From NCBI GenBank assembly GCA_023055355.1, contig JALJCS010000056.1:434001-498000 (forward strand): a stretch of 64,000 nt of DNA, given 5' to 3'. How positions within the stretch are numbered: the first letter of the stretch is position 1; the number at the start of each line of letters is the position of its first letter. This document shows, piece by piece, positions 56,071 to 64,000 of the stretch. The stretch comes from Agelaius tricolor (Eukaryota; Chordata; Aves; Passeriformes; Icteridae). Below the pieces are notes generated by a model that was not told the DNA's origin, did not search any database, and saw only the letters and a program-made list of their open reading frames with translations. The position numbers and the translations under genes are program-made.

Positions 56071-56594
56071 AGGGAGGTTTGAGAAACAGACAAATAGTGG
56101 TGTCAGGGGCTCTATCTCCTTGGGGGCAAAATATCAGCAGGAGCCCTTGATAACTTTAAAAGTAGATCCCCAGGAGGAGGAATCTGAAATTTTAGTAGAT
56201 ACAGGGGCGGAGAAGACGTGTTTGTAAAATTCCAACAGGATGTGAGAAAAGCCAGAATACAATTCAAGTAGTAGGGGCAAAAGGGGAAGGATCTAGAGCA
56301 CCACTCATAAAACATGTAGTATTTGAAAGAACAAACAAAATAGGAATGGAGGATGTTTTATTTGTACCAGGAGCAGGATGTCATTTTCTGGGGAGTGATT
56401 TACAAGTACAGTTAGGCATCAGGGTGCTTCCAGAAGGGGATAAAATGGTAGTCAAACTCCTCCAGTTAAAAGAGGAAGATGAAAAGCAAATTGAAGAAGT
56501 AGTCTGGGCCAAGCCTGGAAATAGGGGTAAATTAAACATAATAATCAATAATAATCAAGTAATCAAAATAACTAATGCAGATTGCCTGATTTGA
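56071..56594 (+). pseudogene. Gammaretrovirus-like protease
   Basis: ILVDTGAEKTCL-type active site at about 56188-56226 (DTGA intact), followed by a stop, then frame 56346-56594 with the protease C-terminus (LFVPGAGCHFLGSDLQVQLG) and start of RT. Confidence 0.75.
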
Positions 56595-56966
56595 GTATGG
56601 CAATACCCACTCTCATTAGAAGGGAGAAGAGGGTTACAAACAGTAATTCAAGAACTTATTAAAGATGGAACTTTAGAACCGAGCATGTCTCCCCACAATA
56701 TCCTCATATTACCAGTGGGGAAATCAAATGGGACATACAGGTTTGCCCAAGATCTGAGAAAAGTAAATAAACAAACTATAGATCGATATCCAGTGGTACC
56801 TGATCCCTACACACTATTAAGTAAAATCCCCCATCGCATCGGTGGTTTAGTGTGATAGACCTCAAAGATGCCTTTTGGGCCTGTCCCCTAACAGAAGAAA
56901 ACAGATATATTTACTTTTGAATGAGAAGATCCTGATACAGGGAGAAAGCAACAATTGAGATGGACC

Positions 56967-57298
56967 AAATTATCAGCGATGGAGAGATGGGGATGACTGA
57001 GCTGGATCAGAAGCCAATTTTTATTGAGAATACAAAGGGTTTATATAGGGTATACTTGTATGACACTTCAATATAGGATTCTCTTTTTGATAACAATTTC
57101 CCATTGGTTATACATTCTTCATGACATCAGTTACTTGGTAATCATTGCAAAGTTTCACAACATGTTTCTTGGTCACTTCTACACCAGGGAGCTGTTATCT
57201 GTGTGTCTCTCCCATGATTTCTGCTTGATCAGGCCTAAGATATCAGGCTGCTTTATCAGTTACATTGTCCTCTCTGTCTTATCTCCCATACTAAATTA
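56967..57298 (-). mobile_element. 320-bp LTR-like insertion in RT, AAATTA duplication
   Basis: The RT reading is cut after AAATTA (56967-56972) and resumes with AAATTA at 57293-57298, a perfect 6-bp direct repeat. The 320-bp insert has on the minus strand a TATA box (reverse complement of GGTTTATATAGGG, ~57039) and an AATAAA (reverse complement of TTTTTATT, ~57019), so it is probably a small minus-orientation solo LTR. Its ends do not read as TG...CA. Confidence 0.75.
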
Positions 57299-57368
57299 CC
57301 CCAAGGATTTACCGAATCCCCTAACTTATTTGGACAAGCCTTAGAAGAGATACTGCAACATTTTCCCA

Positions 57369-57961
57369 TAGTACTGTTGCATTTTATCTTTTTCTTCCTG
57401 GGTCAGGGTCGGGATTGAAAGCGCTTGAGATGGTATTTCATGTTTGGACTCAGATGTTTATTAATTTTTATCTATATTACAGTCTTACAAGTCGTGAGTC
57501 CTACAACATTTCACTAACAATCTACAAAAGTGGCCCTGTATCTATCTCTAAAAGGTCTTTTAGGGAAAGACTATCCAGTTAAGAAATGGCACCAGAATTA
57601 TTTTTACTTTTAACCCAATAACTAATCACCCGTGTTCCGTAATGCGGACTTTTCTGTCCAATTACAAAATGCCACCCAAACCCATGAAGAAGAAGATGAA
57701 GAAGAAGGACTAGCCACCGCCCTAAAACCTCCATCTTAGCTTTATATATATTACCACATTCCAAAACCTTTAACTCCAAGCTCTCCACCATGTGAAATCA
57801 CACACTTCTATTCAAACTGCATATCCACAATCCCAGTGCTACCATTCAACCTTGGAAACCCTCTCCACGGCCCCAGGTCAAATGCAGTGTTCTCCTGAGG
57901 GTCCATGCCCCTCCACACAGAAAGTCCAAAATTCTCAGCATCCAGGGCTCCAACATAGTAC
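57369..57961. mobile_element. 581-bp solo LTR in RT, TAGTAC duplication
   Basis: The insert 57375-57955 starts TGTTG and ends CAACA (terminal inverted repeat) and is flanked by TAGTAC at 57369-57374 and 57956-57961. RT sequence is continuous if the insert is ignored. Contains TGTTTATTAATTT near 57448. Orientation is not settled because TG...CA termini read in both directions. Confidence 0.82.
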
Positions 57962-58330
57962 CAGAGGTAAAGCTTATTCAATATGTTGATGACTTACTTC
58001 CCTCAGGGGAGGATGAGGAAAAAGTCTGAGAATCCACCAAATCATTACTAAAGGTTTTGGGAAACCAGAGTCTTTGGGTATCGAAAGAAAAGCTTCAATT
58101 TGTAGAGAATGAAATAAAATACTCAGAGCATCTAATAAGCCAAGGGAGCCAGCAATTAAATCCTGTAAAGATTGCAGGAACAACCTCCCTGTCCCAGCCA
58201 AAATCTAAAAAGGAAATCAGACAACTTTTGGGTTTGTTGGAATATTGTAGAATATGGATAGAAGGGTACACCCAATCTGTTTAATTCCTGTGTGAAAAAT
58301 TAGTAAAAGAAGAGATTACATGGGAAAAAG

Positions 58331-58900
58331 AATGAGCAGAGATTTGAAAGTTTAAAACAAAAATTTAGTGCCCCTGCTCTAAGTCTTCCTGCTTTAGATA
58401 AACCTTTTTACCTATTTGTAATTGTGGAAAATGGGGTAGCCCATAGAATCCTAGCCCAAGAATGGGAAGGATCCAAGAAACCAGTGACTTATCTGTCAAA
58501 ATTGCTAAACTGTGTTAGTAGGGGGTGGCCAATCTGTATCCAGGCGGTAGCCTCCACTGCCTTATTAGTAGAAGAAAGCAGAAAACTAACTTTTGGGGGG
58601 AAATTTAAAGTGCACACCCCACATGCGGTTAAAAGTATTTTGAACGAGAAAGCTGAGAAGGGGCTCCTGTACAGGAGAAAATCAGGATTTACCAGTATTC
58701 AGTAAAACAGAGGAAAAGAACCTCCTTCAAATAGGAGCAAAAAAAGACAATGAAGGGAAGTGGGTGATGTGAGACAGTTACTAAATAAACCACTGGCCAG
58801 GAAAATATTAAAAAGCATGCATGGTAAACCTCACTGGGGTACCCAAGCACTGAGTGATCAGTTTCTGAGAAATTAGGGTTGTATAGGAATTTCTGAAAGA
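58331..58900 (+). pseudogene. Gammaretrovirus-like RNase H region, degraded
   Basis: Frame 58424-58705 keeps the RT connection part (AQEWEGSKKPVTYLSKLLNC) leading to RNase H, but no intact RNase H active site is visible. Stops are frequent. Confidence 0.6.
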
Positions 58901-59027
58901 GCTAAGCAAATAATTGAAAAGTGTGCAATATGCCAAAAAGTAAACAAAAATGTCATGAGGGGAGCCCACTGAGGAGGGCAAGAATTAGCCTTATGACCCT
59001 TTCAGAGTATCCAAGTAGATTTCACTG
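58901..59027 (+). pseudogene. Gammaretrovirus-like integrase start, truncated
   Basis: Contains the C-x-x-C of the zinc domain (KCAICQKVNKN, ~58920-58950) and the beginning of the core (FQSIQVDFTGG, first Asp) before an LTR cuts it at about 59028. The rest of integrase, env and the 3' LTR are missing. Confidence 0.7.
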
Positions 59028-59441
59028 GTGGACACCATGCATTTTGGACACAGGTCACCCAAGATGGCGGTCGCCACATGGTGCAGGAGCTACCCGCTCA
59101 AGATGGCGGAGTGCAGATGGCAGTCAGTGGGGGAAGAGATGCTGCACCAAATACATGTAGGCAGGGGCCAAAATTGCCCTAGCATTGGCACCTGATACTT
59201 CCTTTAGTGAGCCCACCAGATCCAGGAAGCTCCAGTGCAGAACTGTGCACGCCAAAACCCAGAAGTGCGGAATGCCGTATCATAACAAAGCCAGGGCTCA
59301 AGAAGCCTAAAAGACTATAATATAATATAATATAATATAATATAATATAATATAATATAATATAATCTCAAGGCTGTTTGTCACAAGGACCATTGAGTGT
59401 GTTGTTGTCTCTGTCTCAGACCCAACCCCCTCCACATTACA
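59028..59441 (+). repeat. LTR of tRNA-Trp ERV with pentanucleotide expansion
   Basis: Ends CATTACA two bases before a good primer site. Homologous in order to the LTR at 39386-39704 (shared GGCTGTTTGT, 'GTCTCTGTCTC.GAC'). It contains (TATAA)10 at 59316-59365 and ATGGCGG motifs at 59060-59115. Start approximate. Confidence 0.65.
59316..59365 (+). repeat. (TATAA)10 microsatellite
   Basis: Ten perfect copies of TATAA (50 bp) in the LTR, at the position where the homologous LTR has CCATAATAAAC. Confidence 0.97.
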
Positions 59442-59443
59442 TG

Positions 59444-59461
59444 TGGTGATCCCGATGTGAT
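59444..59461 (+). other. Primer-binding site, tRNA-Trp type
   Basis: TGGTGATCCCGATGTGAT matches the tRNA-Trp site TGGTGACCCCGACGTGAT at 16 of 18 positions; both differences are C to T. Confidence 0.75.
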
Positions 59462-60952
59462 TCAACACAGCCATTTTCTGCGCACAAAGCAGGGAAGACT
59501 GAATGACATGATAGCCAGAAAAAGCCAGTAAAGGCTAGAAACCCAGACAGTGTGATAGCTGGTGGGACGGCAGAACAGCGGCAGAATACAGCTGTGAGCA
59601 GTGGAATATTTGCTGTGGACAGCCCATGTGACTACAGAGGGCGGTGGAATTTTGCTGCGAGCAGTGAAAAATTTGCTGCGGGCCTCCATTTAAGCTGTGG
59701 AGGACAGCAGATATTGCCGCGGGCAGCAGAATTGCCGCAGGATCCCCGCGGAGCAATGGAGAGTGCTGCGGAAGACAGCAGAGTATGCCAGGTAGTTTCA
59801 AACCCTCCTTTTGTGGATTGGAAACGCCGCTGGGAACATGGGAGTGTGGGCTTCCCTCCAAGTATGGACTTTTTTATGTTATAAAACTGCGGAAGCTTAT
59901 AGATCAAGCTTTAAAAGCCTCTATGAACATTAAAAAATCAGGGATACTCCCTTCGGACTGGCTGGAGTAGTTAGAAGCCAAGAAAAATGCAAAAGCAGCT
60001 ACTAAAACGCCAGTGCCAGTCGCTCAAAATGGCGATGAGCACATGGCGCAGAAAACATTCACCCAAGATTGCGGACAAGTTGGCAGGTCCAGCACCTGAG
60101 ACTGTGGACTGCTGCATGTCACTGCATCTGCAGTCAGGACTCAAGAAACCTGGGAGGCACCGAGGCAGCCATCGCGGCGATCCATGCCTGAGAAACTGAG
60201 AAATCCAGCTGGCACAGGCAGTGCACAGAACTGTGGGACATCACATCATGGCAGCTGCCATCAGCCTCAGACTCCAGCGGGGTAAGGCAGGACCACCTGT
60301 GGCCACCAACAGCTGCACTTCCTAGTGGCAGCAGCAAGCACCAAATACCTCCGCACGGTGGCTGCCGAGCTGACGCCCTCAATGTCAGCTTCCCCTGCAT
60401 CGCGCGCGGCCCATGCCATAAGCCCCTGAGCCACCACCAGAGCCTGCAGCTGTGGAACACCGTGACTCATTGCATTTGCAGTTGAATCAGAGCTGCCACG
60501 CGGCACCCTCAGACCAGACAAAGAAAGATGTTTGTGGCACCACAACAGCCCCTCCAAGCCTTTCTTCGCCTCTAGCCAACAAGTGTAAGTCAGCTGGGAG
60601 TGAGGGAGAAAAACCAAAAAATAACCCCTGGTGCCCCAATCCGTTTGGCCCTAGAGGGGACTCAGTATCACAAAATAATTTGTGCCACCCTGCACTATGC
60701 AGCCTAAGCTGGAGCCAAGCCACGGCAAGTGGCTGGGGCCGGTGGAGCCCTTCCTGGTGGTGTGCCCCCTCTTGGTCTGTCCTCTAATAAAGTGGGGCAG
60801 CAGTGACAGAAATAGCTGGGGGGAAGGGGGGGCAGGATCTGCGGATCAGCGGAGACACAGTGCTGCAGTGGCAAAACCCTTGTATTGAGGAGAGACACCT
60901 GCAATCACTTGGGGCATTGAGCCAGCCCCAGCCGTCCAAAAAGCCACCACCC

Positions 60953-60984
<32 letters not shown>

Positions 60985-61924
60985 TGGGGGGGCGCCGGGC
61001 TCCCACTCCTATGCCAAGACGAAAAATCAAAACATGGGAAAAACCCTACATGGAAATGGCAGAGAGAGGCAGGTGGGGGCATGGTACTGTGGGGGCAGTA
61101 ACAATCAAGCTGTCCCAAAAAGATGGCACCGGCCGCATAGCACAGCTGTCTCACAGCAGCAAAGGGCAGGCCACCCTCTCAGTGAGTCCAGTGGGATGCC
61201 AGCAGCCCCGGTGCTGGCACCCCCAACAGTGACCCAAAAGCTCCAGATCCCGATACAGTCTTCTGAACAAACCCCAACTGTGCTGAAAATCGCCACCATG
61301 AGGGGGGCGGGGGGGGGGGGGGGGGGGGCTCCTGGGCACCCTTCCTCTATGCCAAAACCAAAGATCAGAGCATGGGAAAAGCCCCTGCGAGGGGCCTACC
61401 AAGCAAGAAGCACTGGGAACAGGCATGCAGCATGCCGGAGCAGCCCACACCTCTCATCACTATGGAAATGCCAGGAATGCCCCCTCCTGAGACTGAGTGG
61501 GCCAGCTCCGAAGCTATGCCTCCATGGAGCATGGCCGCACCTCCAGAGGGCATGGTTCTGCTCTGGATCCAGCCTCTGATGGCCACGCCTGCTTGCTGTT
61601 GCCGCATGGGGGCAGGCCCCAATGAGACGTCACTACAGGTGCCCAGATGCCAAGCCTACATCACACCTGGAAATAGACCACAATCAGGAAATCCTAGCAC
61701 AACAGTGCCGAGCCCCGGTCTCAGTCCTGGACCCTGTCACAGCTTCTCCAAGCCTTTCTACATCTCTGACCATAAAAATGTGTACAAAAATGTGTAGTTT
61801 TAATTGAAATGGGTTTGAGTTGAATTGTTTATTGTTTGTAATGTTAAGTTGTAATTTTATAACTTCTAAACATTAAGCCTGTGACATGCTAACCTAAAAA
61901 GATTGTAATGTTGGTGGTTATGAC
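59462..61924 (+). mobile_element. ERV leader/gag-like region of tRNA-Trp family
   Basis: About 2.4 kb following the primer site. It has GCAGAA/GCTGCG repeats (59570-59780), ATGGCG and AGATTGCGG motifs (60025-60075), and two near-repeats of ~340-bp spacing, each with a long G-run (60955-60982 and 61306-61327) followed by 'CTATGCCAA.AC.AAA'. Several open frames exist on both strands but none has a domain I recognise. Gag identity is by position only. Confidence 0.5.
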
Positions 61925-61939
61925 TGACACTTTCTGGAT

Positions 61940-62674
61940 GTGAGCGTCATGGCTCCAATGATACAGGAAGAGCTGGAAGCCATGGTGCAACAGCAGAGCT
62001 ATGATGTAGTCGCCATCACAGAAACATGGTGGGACAACTCACATAGCTGGAGCACTGCATTAGATGGCTACAAGCTCTTCAGAAGAGATAGGAAAGGGAG
62101 AAGAGGTGGTGGTGTGGCCCTTTATATTAGGGAGGGTTTTGATGCTATGGGTGTTGAAACTAATGATGATGAAATTGAATGTCTATGGGTAAGACTTAAG
62201 GGGAAGGCCAACAAGGCTGATATCCTCCTGGGAGTCTGTTATTGTCTACCCAACCAGGAAGAAGAGGTGGTCAACTTATTATATAAGCTGTTAGAGAATG
62301 TTTCAAGATCATCAGCTCGTGTTCTTGTAGGTGACTTCAACCTGATGGACATCTGCTGGGAACTTAATACAGCAGAAAAAAGGCAGTCCAGGAAATTTTT
62401 AGAGTGTGTGGAGGACAATTTTTTGTCGCAGCTGTTGAGTAAGCCCACCAGGGGAGGGACTATGTTAGATCTGTTGTTTGTAAATAGAGATGGACTGGTG
62501 GGAGATGTGGTGGTTGGAGGTCGCTTGAGGCAGAGTATTCATGAGATTATAGAATTCTCGATATTTGGTGAAGTCAGGAGGAACATTAATAAGACTTTTA
62601 CACTGGACTTTTGGAGGGCAGACTTTGGCCTATTTAGGAGGCTTATTCAAAGTTTTTTGGGAAGCAGTCCTTAA
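61940..62674 (+). CDS. CR1 ORF2 endonuclease domain
   Basis: 244-codon frame of the APE-type endonuclease that nicks target DNA for target-primed reverse transcription. Catalytic motifs seen: VVAITETWWDNS (Glu), RVLVGDFNLMDICW (Asp/Asn), MLDLLFVNRDGLV. The usual final S-D-H block reads QSIHEIIEF, so the Asp is replaced by Ile, while the His remains. Stop at 62674, followed by ~110 bp before the next frame. Element protein, not a host gene. Confidence 0.85.
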   Translation: MSVMAPMIQEELEAMVQQQSYDVVAITETWWDNSHSWSTALDGYKLFRRDRKGRRGGGVALYIREGFDAMGVETNDDEIECLWVRLKGKANKADILLGVCYCLPNQEEEVVNLLYKLLENVSRSSARVLVGDFNLMDICWELNTAEKRQSRKFLECVEDNFLSQLLSKPTRGGTMLDLLFVNRDGLVGDVVVGGRLRQSIHEIIEFSIFGEVRRNINKTFTLDFWRADFGLFRRLIQSFLGSSP

Positions 62675-62789
62675 AAGCAAAGGAGTTCAGGAAAAGTGGA
62701 TGTGATTCAAAACAGAGATCTTGAGGGTACAGGAACAGACTGTCCCTTCATGCTGAAAGACGAGGCAATGAGGCAAACGCCCAGCCTGG

Positions 62790-63725
62790 ATGGGCAAGGA
62801 GGTTTTGGAGAAACTTAAGAATAAAAAGAGGATGTACCATCTTTGGAAGGAGGGTCAGGTCTCTCGAGAAATATTTAAGGGGACTACTAGACCATGTAGA
62901 AGGAAAATTAGGGAAGCCAAAGCTCAGTTTGAACTTAGAATGGCAACTTCAGTAAAGGATAATAAAAAATGTTTTTACAAATATATGAACAATAAAAGGA
63001 AGGGTAAGATCAGTCTTTGCTCTTTATTAGATACAGGAGGGAACTTGGTACCTGCAGATGAGGAGAAGGTAGAGGTGCTTAATGCCTACTTTGCCTCAGT
63101 TTTTAGTGGGAAGATGACTTGCCTTCAGGTAAACTGCCCTCTTGGGTTGGTCGATGGTATCAGGGAGCAGAATGGTCCCCCTGTTATTCAGGAGAAGGCA
63201 GTCAGAGAACTGCTGAGCCACTTGAATGTTCATAAATCTATGGGACCAGATGGGATCCATCCCAGGGTGATGAGGGAGCTGGCAGATGAGCTTGTGAAAC
63301 TGGTCTCCATCATTTACCAACAGTCCTGGCTCATTGGTGAGGTTCCAGATGACTGGAAGCTGGCCAGTGTGACACCCATTCACAAAAAGGGTAGAAAGGA
63401 GGATCCTTGTAATTATAGACCAGTCAGCCTGACTTCAGTACCAGGTAAGATAATGGAGCAATTTCTATTAAGTGCCATCATGCAGCACTTACAGGATGGC
63501 CAGGGTATCAGACACAGCCAGCATGGATTTAGGAGGGGTAGGTCATGTTTGACCAACCTGGTCTCCTTTTATGACCAAGTGACCTGCCTGGTGGATGCAG
63601 GAAAGGCTGTTGATGTTGTCTATTTGGACTTCAGCAAGGCCTTTGACACTGTCTCCCACAGCATGCTCCTGGAAAAACTGTCAGCCCATGGCTTGGACAG
63701 GAGCACTCTTTGCTGGGTTAAGAAC
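62790..63725 (+). CDS. CR1 ORF2 reverse transcriptase, N-terminal part
   Basis: Open for ~311 codons until the LTR. Domain order: inter-domain linker (NKKRMYHLWKEGQVSREIF), fingers (HKSMGPDGIHPRVMRELADE; NYRPVSLTSVPGKIMEQFLL), GIRHSQHGFRRGRSCLTNLV, and motif A (VDVVYLDFSKAFDTVSHSM) with its catalytic Asp. The copy ends at ...TLCWVKN where LTR sequence begins, so motif C (FADD) is absent. The frame has no internal stop, which suggests a fairly young insertion. Confidence 0.88.
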
Positions 63726-64000
63726 TGTGACTGCGGTCACAAGGGTTTTCAGGGTGAAGAAGAGACGAGAATGTTGACTCCATGATCAGAAGGCTTGATT
63801 TATTATTTTATGATATATGTTACATTAGACTATACTAAAAAGCAATAGAAAGGAAAGGTTTCTTCAGCAGCTAGCTAAGCTAAGAATAGAAAAGAATGAA
63901 TAACAAAGATCTGTGTCCCAGACAGAGCAAGAGCCAGCTCTGCCATGAGTGGTCAAGAAATCCAAACACCCACAGGAGACCAATCACCTGTTGCATTCCA
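63726..64000 (-). repeat. LTR (minus orientation), truncated by window end
   Basis: Starts TGTGACTGCGGTCACAAGGG, the reverse complement of the end of the LTR at 20070-20590, and stays collinear with it to the window edge (275 of ~521 bp). Inserted in the CR1 RT. Confidence 0.85.

Larger units (their letters stand above)
56595..58330 (+). pseudogene. Gammaretrovirus-like reverse transcriptase, interrupted twice
   Basis: 56610-56960: RT N-terminus (IQELIKDGTLEPSMSPHNIL, YRFAQDLRKVNKQTIDRYPV). 57299-57368: GFTESPNLFGQALEEILQHF block. 57962-58020: QYVDDLLPSGEDEEKV with the catalytic YVDD box. 58057-58284: thumb (KEIRQLLGLLEYCRIWIEGY). Two insertions (56973-57292 and 57375-57955), each with a 6-bp duplication, and several stops make it non-functional. 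Confidence 0.85.
61925..63725 (+). mobile_element. CR1 LINE ORF2 (plus strand), cut by LTR
   Basis: 5'-truncated CR1 copy, ~1.8 kb, with two long open frames (endonuclease and RT, next entries) separated by a short frame break. An LTR interrupts it at 63726 before the RT catalytic block. This is one of the better preserved CR1 copies in the window. Confidence 0.92.

Noticed and set aside
59316..59365. CRISPR-like or satellite array
   Set aside because: Only a pentanucleotide microsatellite without spacers.
60803..61579. 258-codon plus-strand frame in the tRNA-Trp ERV leader
   Set aside because: Reads through homopolymer G-runs and has no gag or other domain that I recognise.

Overview
This window looks like bird nuclear DNA, most likely from a passerine or another neoavian. 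It is packed with CR1 LINEs, several with the typical 3' end built on the repeated TTCTATGA motif, and with many endogenous retrovirus (ERV) LTRs and proviral fragments. I see no prokaryotic gene structure, no tRNA or rRNA gene and no CRISPR array.

The only host gene I can support is the 3' half of SREK1 (splicing regulatory glutamic acid/lysine-rich protein 1, also SFRS12 or SRrp86) on the + strand. Six coding exons lie at 1717-1831, 12295-12414, 16637-17155, 32699-32785, 33429-33558 and 34923-35075. All have AG acceptors, GT donors and compatible phases. They encode the RS / Glu-Lys-rich / RS C-terminal half. The N-terminal RRM exons lie upstream of position 1. The introns are swollen by nested CR1 and LTR insertions. 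SREK1 is Z-linked in birds (human 5q12), so this ERV load and some odd substitutions raise the possibility that this is the W-chromosome copy.

Layout. 1-945: 3' end of an ERVL-like element with its LTR. 2816-12124: stacked minus-strand CR1 copies broken by four LTRs, including an open CR1 ORF1 with an SGNH/GDSL esterase-like domain. 12906-15846: two LTR regions and a CR1. 18559-29960: two ERVL-like proviruses pointing away from each other (minus strand 20880-24888, plus strand 24964-28549), with LTRs and CR1 pieces. 30787-34210: LTRs between the last exons. 35076-39385: 3' UTR or flank with a CR1 and a 1-kb LTR.

39386-61900 is an ERV nest. A plus-strand ERV with a tRNA-Gln-type primer site (LTR 40314-41019) has gag and pol fragments at 51812-59030. 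It is interrupted by an almost complete 8.8-kb minus-strand provirus (42213-51001). That provirus has two 530-bp LTRs, a perfect 6-bp target duplication (GTAGGT), a tRNA-Lys-type primer site, gag, dUTPase-like/protease, RT, RNase H, integrase and an env with a CX6CC motif. Stops and frameshifts make it non-coding as it stands. Two further insertions in the host ERV's RT carry clean 6-bp duplications. A third ERV family with a tRNA-Trp-type primer site contributes 39386-40313 and 59028-61900. The window ends in a plus-strand CR1 with long endonuclease and RT frames, cut by an LTR that is an inverted copy of the LTR at 20070-20590.
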